Source of the DNA: Parafannyhessea umbonata
Lineage (GTDB): Bacteria; Actinomycetota; Coriobacteriia; Coriobacteriales; Atopobiaceae
Length of the DNA: 64,000 nucleotides
Direction of reading: 5' to 3'
Assembly (NCBI RefSeq): GCF_900111255.1
Contig: NZ_FOGP01000002.1
Coordinates: 335,306 to 399,305, forward strand
A model generated the notes under the pieces. The model was not told the origin of the DNA. It saw only the letters and a program-made list of their open reading frames with translations, and searched no databases. The translations under genes and the position numbers were made by a program. Below are positions 18,100 through 27,211 of the stretch, one piece after another; positions within the stretch are counted from its first letter, which is position 1; each line of letters starts with the position of its first letter.

Positions 18100-20154
18100 A
18101 TGAGCTTTCTTCCCGTCAGCAAGCAGGACATGGCCGAGCGCGGCTGGGACCAGTGCGACTTCGTCTACGTGTGCGGAGACGCCTACGTGGACCACAGCTC
18201 GTTCGGCATGGCCATCATCACGCGCACGCTCGAGGCGCACGGCTACAAGGTCGGCGTCATCTGCCAGCCAGACTGGAAGGACCCCCAGAGCGTCAGGGTG
18301 CTGGGCGAGCCGCGCCTGGGCTTCATGGTCTCGAGCGGCAACATGGACTCGATGGTCAACCACTACACCGTCGCCAAGCGCCGCCGCAGCAAGGACTTCT
18401 ACTCCCCCGGCGGCGTCATGGGCCTGCGCCCCGACCACGCCACCGTGGTCTACTCGAACCTCATCCGCAGCCAGTACAAGCACGCGCCCATCATCCTGGG
18501 CGGCATCGAGGCGTCGCTCAGGCGCCTGGCCCACTACGACTACTGGTCGAACGACCTCAAGCGCTCCATCCTGCTCGACTCCGGCGCCGACCTGCTGATC
18601 TTCGGCATGGGCGAGAAGAGCGTGGTCGAGGTTGCCGACGCGCTCGACTCGGGCCTGCCCGTCAGCCAGCTGACATGGATCCACGGCACCGCATACAAGA
18701 CGCGCAACCTGGCGGACCTCGACGACCCCGTCATCCTCCCCACCTGGGAGGAGCTGCGCGCAGACAAGCTCAACTATGCCCGCAGCTTCGGCATCCAGAG
18801 CAAGAACCTCGACCCCTTCAGCGCGCACACGCTGGTCGAGGGCTATCCCCACGACGTCTACGTGGTGCAGAACCCACCCAGCATGCCGCTCACCACGCAG
18901 GAAATGGACGAGACCTACGAGCTCCCCTACGAGCGCACCTACCACCCCATGTACGAGGGCAGGGGCGGCATCCCCGCCATCAAGGAGGTCAAGTTCTCCA
19001 TCGCCAACAACCGTGGCTGCCTGGGGCAGTGCAGCTTCTGCGCGCTCAACTTCCACCAGGGCCGCATCATCCAGGCTCGCAGCCACGAGTCGATCCTGGC
19101 CGAGGCGCGCCTGATGACCAAGGACCCGGACTTCAAGGGCTACATCAACGACATCGCCGGCCCCACGGCGAACTTCCGCATACCTGCCTGCCAGAAGCAG
19201 CTCAAGGCGGGAGCCTGCGTGAATCGCCGCTGCCTGAGTCCAAAGCCTTGCCCCAACCTGCGCGTGACCCATAAGGACCTTGTCAAGCTCCTGCGAGAGC
19301 TGCGCGCCATCCCCGGCATCAAGAAGGTCTTCATCCGCAGCGGCATCCGCTTCGACTACGCCATGCTCGACCCCGACCGCAGCTTCATCGAGGAGATCGC
19401 CAAGTACCACACCTCGGGCCAGCTGCGCCTTGCGCCCGAGCACATCTCGGACGCCGTGCTCGAGGTCATGGGCAAGCCCAGCAACGATTCCTACCAGGCC
19501 TTCTGCAAGGAGTTCTACCGCATCAGCAAGCAGGCCGGAAAGGAGCAGTACGTTCTGCCCTACCTGATGAGCAGTCACCCGGGCTCCACCATGAAGGAGG
19601 CCGTCAAGCTTGCCGAGTTCTGCCGCGACCTGGGCTACAACCCCGAGCAGGTGTCCGACTTCTACCCCACGCCCTCGACGGTCTCGACCTGCATCTACTA
19701 CACGGGCGTCGACCCGCGTACCATGCAGGAGGTCTACTGCCCCACCAACCCGCACGAGAAGGCCATGCAGCGCGCGCTGATCCAGTATCGCAACCCCAAG
19801 AACTACGACCTGGTGGTCGAGGCGCTCCACCGCGCGCACCGCGAGGACCTCATCGGCTACGGGCCCAAGTGCCTGGTCCGTCCCGACGGCCCGCACGGCC
19901 CGAGGCGCGAGGGCGCCAAGGGCAAGGGCCCCAAGCGAGACGCCAAGGGACAGAAGGGCACGCCGGGCGAGAAGGGCAAGACCCCCCAGCGCAAGCGCGG
20001 CAAGAGCGGCAGGCCCGCCAGGGGCGTGGGAGCGTCCCACGGCACCGGAACCAACCCCAAGCAGGGAATCTACGCGGCGCGCGGCAGGCACCACGGAAAG
20101 AAGGCGCGCGGAGCCGGCAACGGCCGCGCCGGCAGGCCCCAAGGCGGAAGGTAA
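18100..20154 (+). CDS. YgiQ family (UPF0313) radical SAM protein
   Basis: 684 residues. The radical SAM cluster site is CLGQCSFC at residues 307-314 (C-x3-C-x2-C). The preceding region carries the family's cobalamin-binding-like N-terminal fold and hallmark ILGGIEASLRRLAHYDYWS. The last 80 or so residues are a Lys/Arg/Gly/Pro-rich, probably disordered tail, longer than in many relatives. The reaction catalysed by UPF0313 proteins is not established. The ATG at 18100 follows AAAGGAG. A start 11 codons upstream lacks a ribosome site. It is followed after three bases by the next gene, so the two are co-transcribed. Confidence 0.9.
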   Translation: MSFLPVSKQDMAERGWDQCDFVYVCGDAYVDHSSFGMAIITRTLEAHGYKVGVICQPDWKDPQSVRVLGEPRLGFMVSSGNMDSMVNHYTVAKRRRSKDFYSPGGVMGLRPDHATVVYSNLIRSQYKHAPIILGGIEASLRRLAHYDYWSNDLKRSILLDSGADLLIFGMGEKSVVEVADALDSGLPVSQLTWIHGTAYKTRNLADLDDPVILPTWEELRADKLNYARSFGIQSKNLDPFSAHTLVEGYPHDVYVVQNPPSMPLTTQEMDETYELPYERTYHPMYEGRGGIPAIKEVKFSIANNRGCLGQCSFCALNFHQGRIIQARSHESILAEARLMTKDPDFKGYINDIAGPTANFRIPACQKQLKAGACVNRRCLSPKPCPNLRVTHKDLVKLLRELRAIPGIKKVFIRSGIRFDYAMLDPDRSFIEEIAKYHTSGQLRLAPEHISDAVLEVMGKPSNDSYQAFCKEFYRISKQAGKEQYVLPYLMSSHPGSTMKEAVKLAEFCRDLGYNPEQVSDFYPTPSTVSTCIYYTGVDPRTMQEVYCPTNPHEKAMQRALIQYRNPKNYDLVVEALHRAHREDLIGYGPKCLVRPDGPHGPRREGAKGKGPKRDAKGQKGTPGEKGKTPQRKRGKSGRPARGVGASHGTGTNPKQGIYAARGRHHGKKARGAGNGRAGRPQGGR

Positions 20155-20157
20155 GAC

Positions 20158-21681
20158 GTGACCACGGCACCCAATCCCATCGAGGCGCTCGCCCGGGCGT
20201 CCGCCAGCCAGACCAAGATCCGCTACGTTCGCTACCACGGCGCGTACGCGCGACCCTGCCCAGCCCCAGCCAAGGCGGACGGCTCGCCGCAGGCTGATTT
20301 CACAAGCACGCGGCCAGCTGACGCCACGGACGCGCGACAGCTGGCCATCCTGCGCCACATAGAGCTCCCGCGCATCAGGGAGCGTCTCTGGCACGGAGAG
20401 TCCATCCTTCTGGCCACGACCTCGCAGGAGCAGGCCCGGGCGGCGCTGCGCATTGTGCGCGAGGCGCTTGAGGGAGAAGAAATCGACACCGCGCTCGAGG
20501 GCGCCAACGTGATCCTGCACCGTCCGCAGTACGACGCCTACGACGCCGTCTATCTGCTGCCGGCCAACCCGGGTCCACAGGCTGGCGCGGGCGCGTTCGC
20601 GCTGGGCGGCATCGTCGTCAAGGGCGAGGTCTGCCTCGTCGCGTCGGCGGACGACCCGCAGGCCCAGGCCCTTCTGGCCACGGTTCCCGCAGAACGCCTG
20701 GGCGTGGAGGACTCGACGCTCCTCTCGATCTTCGACGACGTGCGCGAGGGCGTCACCACCCTCGAGGGCGAGCCGGTCCCCACCTTCCACCGCCGCGTCG
20801 GCCGCACCCTGCGCGAGCTGGACAAGAGCGGCAGCATCCCGCGCCTGTGGTTCAAGAAGAACGTCACGCTCTCGCAGCTCGCCGACCAGGACGGCGCGGG
20901 CCTGGGCAGGCTCGCGCGCCAGTGGGACGTGCCCAGCAACGCGTGCTTCGACTTCGCGGTGTTCGACCGCGTCAGCCGCAGGCTCTGCGCGCTGATCGAC
21001 GTCCGGGCGCCGGGAGCGGCGAGCGACGCCCCGCAGGTCCGGACCAAGGCGCGCTTCGTGCGCGAGGCGCTGGGCGCCGCTGCGGTGACGCTCACGCAGC
21101 CCGAAGAGCCCACACACGCGGACGAGGGTGCGAACCCGGATGCCTCGACTTTCTCGTACGTCACCATCCCCACAGACGGCAGCACCTTCCTCGAGACCAA
21201 GGAGCTGCGGCTCAAGGCCATGTCGATGAGCCTTGCCGGCAGCCGCTACCTACCCGATGGCACCAAGCTGCCCGTCAGCCTGGCCCACGTGCTGCTGAGC
21301 GCCTTCAGGGCGCAGCGCTCGGACGACGAGCGGCGCCTCTACGTAAGCGAGGACGTGCTCAGGGCCGCGCGCGACGCGGGACTGAGCATCTGGCCCAAAC
21401 CCAAGCCAAAAGACGAGGCCAAGGCCGCCAAGGCCAAGCGAAAGGCCGCCGACGCCGGCGGCGCGACGGCAAGGGACGCAGGCAAGAAGGGCGCGCCCCC
21501 CAGGGGCGGCAAGCAGGATGGCACAAGGCAGGACAGCGCCAGGCTCGGCCACGACGGCAAGCAGCCACATGGCAGCGGGCGTGCCGTCGCGCGGAAGCAG
21601 AAGGTCAAGCCCGGCTACAAGGCGAAGGCTAAGCGCAAGGCAAGGCGTACGCAGCACGGCCGCGAGGGCGGCAGGCGCTAA
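20158..21681 (+). CDS. Unrecognised protein with basic C-terminal tail
   Basis: 507 residues, GTG start with GGAAGG seven bases upstream, three bases after the YgiQ stop, so co-transcribed with it. I do not recognise the family with confidence. Residues about 260-310 (FDFAVFDRVSRRLCALIDV, then KARFVREALG) loosely recall the DUF2726 nuclease-like fold, which is only a suggestion. The final 100 residues are Lys/Ala/Gly/Arg-rich and look disordered, like the tail of the upstream YgiQ protein. The stop codon lies inside the first copy of a 23-bp tandem repeat. Confidence 0.75.
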   Translation: MTTAPNPIEALARASASQTKIRYVRYHGAYARPCPAPAKADGSPQADFTSTRPADATDARQLAILRHIELPRIRERLWHGESILLATTSQEQARAALRIVREALEGEEIDTALEGANVILHRPQYDAYDAVYLLPANPGPQAGAGAFALGGIVVKGEVCLVASADDPQAQALLATVPAERLGVEDSTLLSIFDDVREGVTTLEGEPVPTFHRRVGRTLRELDKSGSIPRLWFKKNVTLSQLADQDGAGLGRLARQWDVPSNACFDFAVFDRVSRRLCALIDVRAPGAASDAPQVRTKARFVREALGAAAVTLTQPEEPTHADEGANPDASTFSYVTIPTDGSTFLETKELRLKAMSMSLAGSRYLPDGTKLPVSLAHVLLSAFRAQRSDDERRLYVSEDVLRAARDAGLSIWPKPKPKDEAKAAKAKRKAADAGGATARDAGKKGAPPRGGKQDGTRQDSARLGHDGKQPHGSGRAVARKQKVKPGYKAKAKRKARRTQHGREGGRR

Positions 21682-21738
21682 GCGAGATCCGCGGCAGGCG
21701 CTAAGCGAGATCCGCGGCAGGCACTAGGCGGAATCCGG
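21670..21738. repeat. 23-bp tandem repeat at convergent gene ends
   Basis: Unit GGCAGGCGCTAAGCGAGATCC plus GC occurs at 21670-21692 and 21693-21715 identically, and as a degenerate third copy from 21716. Copy one contains the stop codon of the plus-strand gene. Copy three contains the stop codon of the minus-strand EAL gene. Confidence 0.85.
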
Positions 21739-23706
21739 GGCGAGCGCGGGGCTCGTGCCAACAGGCGCGGGGCCCTCATCCATGGTCCGCTTGAGGTAGT
21801 CCGTGAACTCGCGCACGGGCAGCGCCGGCGAGAAGTAGAACCCCTGCTCGTACTCGACGCCCATGTTGAGCACGTCCGAGGCCATGTGCATGGTCTCGAC
21901 GCCCTCGACCACGACGTCGAAGCCCATGTGCTCGAGCATGTCTATCTGGAAGCGCAGGACCTGGCTCTCGCCCTTGAAGAAGGCGCGGGTGGTCTCGGCG
22001 TCGAGCTTGACCTCCGATATGGGCAGGGTCGAAAGGCGAACGATGTTGCTGGTCCCCGAGCCGAAGTCGTCCAGGGCGAACGTCGCGCCCTCGCCTATCA
22101 GGCGCAGCATCTGGCTGCGCAGGAGGGTCAGGTCGTCCATGGCGGACTCGGTGATCTCGAAGCAGAAGTCCGAAAGCAAGACGTTGCGACGGGCCGCCTC
22201 CTGGATTAGCTCCTCGGCCAGGTTCTCGCTCATACACTGCGCGGGAGAGAGGTTGACGTTGATGCGCTCGATGCCCAGGGCCCGCAGGTCATGCGTAGAG
22301 GCAAACAGGCAGGCACCCGCGAACACCTGACGCCCCAGCTCGCGAATGCTGCCGTTCCTTTCGGCCACGGCGACGAAATCCGACGGGGGAACGCTGCCCA
22401 TCTCGGGATCGTTCAGGCGGGCGAGGGCCTCCGCCCCCGTGATCTGGCGGTCGTGCACGGAGTAGATGGGCTGGAAGAAGACCTCGATGCGCCTCTCGCG
22501 CAATGCGCTCATGACCGCGCCCTCGACGGCAGCCTCGCGAATGAGCGCCTCGAGGTAGGAGTCGTTGATCGTGAAGAGGTCCTCTCCCCTGAGTTCGGCC
22601 TCCATCAGGGCGCGCACCAGGCACTCGCGAACGACGACGATGTTCGTCTTGTCGACCGAAAGGGGCAGGTATGCCATGGCGACAGTGAAGTCGACCTCGG
22701 TCGAGGTGTCCAGCCAGGGCCTGCGGAAGCGCTGACGGATCTCGGACGACAACCTCCTCGCATCCATCTCGCCGCCCTCGCACAGGAGCACGAAGCGGCC
22801 CGAGCCGATGTAGAACCCATAGTACTGGGGGAACTGGTGGCGAAGCCAGTCGCCGATCAGGACGATGCCACGGTCGACCTGCGGGACGCCGTAGATTCGC
22901 TTGGCGACGGCATAGTTGCGCAGCTGGATGCCAAAGACCGAGAAACGCTCCGCTCGTATCTGGCAGTTGGACACCATCTCGTCGAAGGCGCCGTAGTTGA
23001 ACAGCGGGACCTTGGGATGGTGGAAGAGGTCAGGGTTCTGAGCGGTCAGGTAGATGACCAGGATTGCCAGCAGGCTAAAGAAGCTCGTCACCAGCGTGTG
23101 GGAGAACAGCCCGCGCATGAGGATGGCCGCGACCAGGATGGCGTCGCAGACGTACAGGCTGATGACCAGTCTGAGCTGGGAGCGACGCTGGCAGGTGACC
23201 AGCACGAAGAGGAGCGCACCTATGTAGAACCACGTCGACCAGTAGATGCTGGGGTAGAGCCAGGTGTTGTGGTAGCCCTCCCCCGGGTCAAAGTGGAAGA
23301 TGAGGCCGAACCACGGCGTGGTGACGACCAGCGCCACCATGATCAGGATGGGGACGCAGAGCGCGTTGATGACGCGTATGCCCAGCACGCGCTCTGCGTG
23401 GAGCGCCTCGACCGCATAGTAGAAAATCGCCCAGCCCCTGAGCAGGAAGCCCAGGAAGTACAGGATGTTGACCACGTACATGAGCCACAGGGGGAACTGC
23501 TCCCATATCTCGTTCATCTCGCACGAGACGATGTCGGATATGGTCATGGCCAGGTTGGCCGCAAGGACCGCGGCGAACGCCCACGACTGCCTGCCGGGAA
23601 GGTTGCGACGAGACAGGTAGTAGCCCATCAGAATAATCTGGACCGGGATAGTGGCCAACGCAAAGTCGTAGTTGTACCCGCTGAGCCAATGGAACACCGC
23701 AACCAC
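21724..23706 (-). CDS. Membrane-anchored EAL-domain c-di-GMP phosphodiesterase
   Basis: About 660 residues. Seven or eight hydrophobic segments occupy residues 1-240. A degenerate GGDEF-like domain (about 260-390, active-site loop reading GSGRF in place of GGDEF) is followed by an EAL domain from about 410. Catalytic landmarks are present: AEALARL, NVNLSPAQ, FEITES, DDFGSGTSN, SEVKLD and EGVET. The phosphodiesterase is therefore probably active while the cyclase domain is regulatory only. The start is uncertain. GTG at 23706 is chosen (AGAGGG nearby), with 23709 and 23697 possible. The open frame runs much further upstream into the neighbouring gene, but that part is antisense to the HAD gene. 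Confidence 0.85.
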   Translation of the reverse strand: MVAVFHWLSGYNYDFALATIPVQIILMGYYLSRRNLPGRQSWAFAAVLAANLAMTISDIVSCEMNEIWEQFPLWLMYVVNILYFLGFLLRGWAIFYYAVEALHAERVLGIRVINALCVPILIMVALVVTTPWFGLIFHFDPGEGYHNTWLYPSIYWSTWFYIGALLFVLVTCQRRSQLRLVISLYVCDAILVAAILMRGLFSHTLVTSFFSLLAILVIYLTAQNPDLFHHPKVPLFNYGAFDEMVSNCQIRAERFSVFGIQLRNYAVAKRIYGVPQVDRGIVLIGDWLRHQFPQYYGFYIGSGRFVLLCEGGEMDARRLSSEIRQRFRRPWLDTSTEVDFTVAMAYLPLSVDKTNIVVVRECLVRALMEAELRGEDLFTINDSYLEALIREAAVEGAVMSALRERRIEVFFQPIYSVHDRQITGAEALARLNDPEMGSVPPSDFVAVAERNGSIRELGRQVFAGACLFASTHDLRALGIERINVNLSPAQCMSENLAEELIQEAARRNVLLSDFCFEITESAMDDLTLLRSQMLRLIGEGATFALDDFGSGTSNIVRLSTLPISEVKLDAETTRAFFKGESQVLRFQIDMLEHMGFDVVVEGVETMHMASDVLNMGVEYEQGFYFSPALPVREFTDYLKRTMDEGPAPVGTSPALAPDSA

Positions 23707-23894
23707 CACGCCCTCTGCCAAAGTGACGTACGCATGCCCGCAAAATATAGAGAGTTGCACCAACAGTTTGGCATAGGGCGACAATATCGTCACCGACGCG
23801 GTGACAATTGGCACGATGTGGCAGGCGAGCGCAACAAAGTCACGCTCGCAAGGACTAGCCGGGCAAGAAGAGGTTGGGAAGTGCCAGGATCCGG

Positions 23895-24737
23895 CTAGCG
23901 CATGAACGAGGGCGTCTGGCCGCTTTGGGCGCAGCGGGCGATCTCCTCGAGCGCCTGGGCGACGGCATCGTCGGCACAGGCGCCGATGTGCCAGCGCGCG
24001 GTCGCGGCGGCCTCGGGCGTGGCGTTGGCGACGGCCACGGAGTTGGGCACTTCTCGCATGATGGCAAGGTCGTTCTCGGCGTCGCCGAAGAACACGATCT
24101 CGTCGGCGCAAACGTCGAGCTCGGTCATGAGGTCGGTGAGCGAGGAGCCCTTGTTGACGCCGCTCGGCAGGATGTCCACCCAGTGCGGGACCGGCTGGAC
24201 GAAGTCGAACTCGGGACAGAGCTCGGCACCCTTGGCCATGACCTCCTCGACGTCGGCCTGGGTGCCGGCGCAGCCGAAGGTGGCGCCGATGATCTCGAAG
24301 TCGGGCACGGCGTCGCAGGCGTGCGCCTCGAACGAGAGGTCGTCGCCCCAGAGCTCGGCAAAGCGCTGGCGGATGCCCATGCACCAGACGGGGTTCTGGG
24401 GTGCGCTCTTAAGCGGGTAGGCGCCCACAAAGCAGTCGTCGCGCGTGAGGACGTAGTCGACGAAGCGCTGGAGCGCGGCGTTGTCAATCAGGTGCACGCG
24501 GCGCATGTCGCCGTCGACCATGACCTTCTTGCCGTTGGAGAGGATGCCCGTCCGGAAGCAGGAGTCGTCGCCGTCGAAGAACCTGAGCAGCTCGAAGTAG
24601 TCGCGCCCGGTGGCGGGGCCGAACTGGACGCCTGCCGCGCGGACGGCCGCGATGGCCTTGCGGGCGCGGGCAGAGACGTGCCCCGCGCCAAAGGGGACGA
24701 GGGTGTTGTCCATGTCGGTCAGTACGAGCTTGATCAT
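23895..24737 (-). CDS. Cof-type HAD-IIB family phosphatase
   Basis: 280 residues. HAD motif I is DMDNTLVPF near residue 8, motif III Lys is in PSGVNKGSSL, and motif IV is FFGDAENDLAIM. The large alpha/beta cap between motifs II and III is of type IIB. Such enzymes dephosphorylate sugar phosphates, nucleotides or cofactors, and the substrate cannot be predicted. AAGGCGACGC precedes the ATG. It lies between the EAL gene and the iron alcohol dehydrogenase, all on the minus strand but with separate spacing. Confidence 0.9.
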   Translation of the reverse strand: MIKLVLTDMDNTLVPFGAGHVSARARKAIAAVRAAGVQFGPATGRDYFELLRFFDGDDSCFRTGILSNGKKVMVDGDMRRVHLIDNAALQRFVDYVLTRDDCFVGAYPLKSAPQNPVWCMGIRQRFAELWGDDLSFEAHACDAVPDFEIIGATFGCAGTQADVEEVMAKGAELCPEFDFVQPVPHWVDILPSGVNKGSSLTDLMTELDVCADEIVFFGDAENDLAIMREVPNSVAVANATPEAAATARWHIGACADDAVAQALEEIARCAQSGQTPSFMR

Positions 24738-24877
24738 GCGTCGCCTTTCTGGTTGCGATGACGGGCCACGGGTTTACCTGGGAATGGTACCGCGCGAGAA
24801 CCCGCGGGCACGCAGCACCGTCGCCACCTGCGCCCTAAGCACACAACCCGCGACCGCCACAAGCTTCGGACTACGGG

Positions 24878-26107
24878 CTACGCGCCCGGCAGCAGGCGCT
24901 CGAGCACCTCGACCATCTGCTCGTGACCCCATATGACGGGCACGGGATACCAGGGAGTCGCCTCCTCGAGGGCGCGGTCGGCCAGAAGGTCGAAGTCGGA
25001 CGGGTCGAGACGCTCGATGTGCGCGGGAATGCCCAGGCGCTCGTTGAGGGAGCGGATGCCCTCGATCAGGCGCGCGGCGTTCTGGTCGTCAGGCAGGTTG
25101 GGGTCGCCCACGCCCGCCGCGTGCGACAGCTGTGCCAGGCGCGCGTGCGCCGCGCTGCCGTAGGCCTCGAGCACCACGGGCATCACGCTTGCGATGGCGC
25201 GACCGTGGGGAATGTCGTAGAGCGCGCCGATGCCATGGGCAAGGGCGTGCACGTAGCCCACGAACGCGTTTGTGAGGGCAAGCCCCCCGCCGTACGAGGC
25301 GGTCAGCATGCACTCGCGCGCCTCGAGGTCGGACGGGTCGTCCATCACGCGGGGAAGGTTCGAGAAGACCAGGCCCACGGCCTCGAGGGCGGCCTCGGAG
25401 GCGACGGGCGGGCAGAAGCGGTTGACGTATGCCTCGACGGCGTGGGAGAGCGCGTCCATGCCGCTATAGGCCGTGACCTCGGGCGGAAGTCCCAGCGTGA
25501 GCTGGGCGTCCAGCACCGCCAGGCGGGGCACGAGCCTCGAGTCGCTTATGGGGTACTTGCAGTCGCGTCCGTCGACCACGTCGGTTATGACCGCGGCGGC
25601 CGTGACCTCGGAGCCGGTCCCGGCCGTGGTGGGGACGGCGACCAGGGGCGGAAGCATGCCGCGGACGCGCATGACGCCGCGCATCTGGGGAATCGTGAGA
25701 CCGGGGTTGGCGACGCGCATGCCGATGGCCTTGGCGCAGTCGATGGCCGAGCCGCCACCGAGGGCGACGATGCCGTTGCAGCAGCCCTCCTGGTAGGATG
25801 CAAGGCCCTTCTCGACGCACGCGACCGTGGGGTCGGGCTTGACGTCGGAATAGACGGATGCCGCAATGCCGCTGACCTTGAGCGCGCGCTGCAGGGGCTC
25901 GATGGTGCCGCGGCGCACCATGCCGGAGGACGTGACGATCAGGACGCTCGTCACGCCCATGCGCGAAAGGGCCTGCGGCAGGCACAGGAGCGAGCCGGGG
26001 CCGATGATCCGCCGCTGCTCCCTGAAGCCCGCTCGCAGCGCAAGGGAGGTCCCGAGGTTGAGGGCGCGAGTGCCCATCCTTCGCGAAATGGCAGACAGAG
26101 CGCCCAT
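24878..26107 (-). CDS. Iron-containing alcohol dehydrogenase
   Basis: 409 residues. The group III alcohol dehydrogenase fold shows the NAD(P)-binding motif GGGSAIDCAKAIG near residue 120 and metal-site segments with conserved His (GMDALSHAVEAYV; GYVHALAHGIGALYDIPHG). It likely interconverts an alcohol and aldehyde in fermentation, but the substrate is unknown. The ATG at 26107 is chosen because AAGGAGG lies eight bases upstream. A GTG six codons earlier actually lies inside that ribosome-binding region. Confidence 0.92.
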   Translation of the reverse strand: MGALSAISRRMGTRALNLGTSLALRAGFREQRRIIGPGSLLCLPQALSRMGVTSVLIVTSSGMVRRGTIEPLQRALKVSGIAASVYSDVKPDPTVACVEKGLASYQEGCCNGIVALGGGSAIDCAKAIGMRVANPGLTIPQMRGVMRVRGMLPPLVAVPTTAGTGSEVTAAAVITDVVDGRDCKYPISDSRLVPRLAVLDAQLTLGLPPEVTAYSGMDALSHAVEAYVNRFCPPVASEAALEAVGLVFSNLPRVMDDPSDLEARECMLTASYGGGLALTNAFVGYVHALAHGIGALYDIPHGRAIASVMPVVLEAYGSAAHARLAQLSHAAGVGDPNLPDDQNAARLIEGIRSLNERLGIPAHIERLDPSDFDLLADRALEEATPWYPVPVIWGHEQMVEVLERLLPGA

Positions 26108-26172
26108 GCCAGATCCTCCTTGCACGCGTCAGCAGAAGATGCGGACACCAAAATCCCGCGTGTCACGCAATG

Positions 26173-26200
26173 ACAATAGTGTAATCAATTAGCGGGGCAA
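26173..26200 (-). promoter_or_regulatory. Candidate promoter of the iron alcohol dehydrogenase gene
   Basis: On the minus strand, TTGCCC (26195-26200) and TATTGT (26173-26178) are separated by 16 bases within an unusually A/T-rich stretch, 66 bases from the start codon. Confidence 0.35.
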
Positions 26201-26242
26201 TTATTCGGAGAGTGGCGCCTATCTTGCAGTCAAAAGTTCCGC

Positions 26243-27094
26243 CTACGATCTTCGGAACACAAGGTAGCGGTTGAGCGAGGAGGTCCTTCCGTCAGACGAG
26301 AAGTTCCCCAACAGGCGGGCGGAATCCCCCACCGCGCCCGCGAGCCGCTCAACCTCCGCATCGCCGAAGCTGTGGCAGTAGCGCCAGGCGCCCGGAAGCC
26401 GCTGCCAGCCCAGGAGGTAGTCGCCCGGACCAAGGTCCTGCGCGTCCAGCCCAAGGGCGTCGAGCGCCTGGGCGGTCGTCGCGCGCGCACGCTCGGCCAG
26501 GCCGGGCTCGCTCATGAAGCGCCAGAGCGAGACGCAACAAAGACCCCCGGGGTGCGTCGCGGCCACGAGGCCCTGCAGGAGCCGCTGCCGCGCGGCCTCC
26601 CCGGGCACGTGGTGAAGGAAGCCGAAGGAGACCACCAGGTCGAAGCCGCGCCCGAGCTCGGGACCGAGCCCCGCCGTCGCAAGGCGCGTGGGAAGGTCTC
26701 CGTCCAGGAGTGCCCCCACCACGTCGACCTTGTGGGTCGCCACGGCCACGCGCCCCGAAGACACGGCGTCAGGGGCCGTCGCCATGAGGTCCTCGCAGTT
26801 GTCGACGGCGTGGTAGTCAATGCGCCGCCGTGGGAGCGCTCGTGCCAGGAAGGTCGCAAAGCGCAGGTTGCCTGCGGCAAGGTCGAGCACGCGCAGGGAG
26901 GCGCCGCCCGCATCCCACGGGGCGGCCCGGTCGCCCACCAGATGCGACAGGCAGCGGTCCCACCCCGGCCAGCGATTGTGTCGGGTAGCGGAAAACGAGC
27001 TCGCCTGCAGGCGGTAGAACTCGCTGTTCAGCCGGCTCATGCGGCGCGCGACGTCGTCGGCCATGTCGTCCATGTCAGGTCTTCTGGTATCCAT
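26243..27094 (-). CDS. Class I SAM methyltransferase, Trm9/ABH8-like
   Basis: 283 residues. SAM-binding motif I is LRVLDLAAGNLRFATFLA near residue 68, followed by YHAVDN and the catalytic-side GFLHHVPG. The N-terminal stretch NSEFYRLQASSFSATRHNRW followed by P resembles the start of yeast Trm9 (pattern xYxxxAxxFSxTRxxxWP), which methylates 5-carboxymethyluridine at tRNA position 34. The gene is divergent from elp3, whose product makes that carboxymethyl group. This suggests a role in completing the wobble modification. That role is inference: the family match is by eye and the Trm112 partner is not seen here. TAGAAT ends six bases before the ATG and there is no ribosome site, so the mRNA may be leaderless. 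Confidence 0.72.
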   Translation of the reverse strand: MDTRRPDMDDMADDVARRMSRLNSEFYRLQASSFSATRHNRWPGWDRCLSHLVGDRAAPWDAGGASLRVLDLAAGNLRFATFLARALPRRRIDYHAVDNCEDLMATAPDAVSSGRVAVATHKVDVVGALLDGDLPTRLATAGLGPELGRGFDLVVSFGFLHHVPGEAARQRLLQGLVAATHPGGLCCVSLWRFMSEPGLAERARATTAQALDALGLDAQDLGPGDYLLGWQRLPGAWRYCHSFGDAEVERLAGAVGDSARLLGNFSSDGRTSSLNRYLVFRRS

Positions 27095-27100
27095 AGCAGC

Positions 27101-27106
27101 ATTCTA
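27101..27106 (-). promoter_or_regulatory. -10 element, probable leaderless start of the Trm9-like gene
   Basis: TAGAAT on the minus strand with only six bases before the ATG at 27094. Transcription would begin at or next to the A of the start codon. No Shine-Dalgarno is present. Confidence 0.55.
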
Positions 27107-27197
27107 AGCCCAGCCGGCAGCGGACGGCACATGGCGGAAAAGTGGCGAGGGCGCATGCGCGCGCTTCTGGGCCACGCGCGCCCCCACGTCGCGCCCC

Positions 27198-27203
27198 TAT
27201 AAT
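27198..27203 (+). promoter_or_regulatory. -10 element, probable leaderless start of elp3
   Basis: Perfect TATAAT ending eight bases before the ATG at 27212. The expected transcription start coincides with the start codon. No Shine-Dalgarno precedes the gene. Confidence 0.6.
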
Positions 27204-27211
27204 GGCTTCCT

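Noticed and set aside
16051..21117. 1,688-codon open frame on the minus strand
   Set aside because: It is antisense to fbp, the YgiQ gene and the next gene, all of which have clear family matches. Its composition (Val/Ala/Arg/Leu/Asp with no motifs) is what reverse-complemented high-GC codons give.
22291..23898. 535-codon plus-strand frame
   Set aside because: Antisense shadow of the EAL phosphodiesterase gene.
23710..24384. N-terminal extension of the EAL gene frame
   Set aside because: The open frame runs into the HAD phosphatase gene. The extension is Arg/Gly/Ala-rich, has no ribosome site, and the membrane domain already has a plausible start near 23706.
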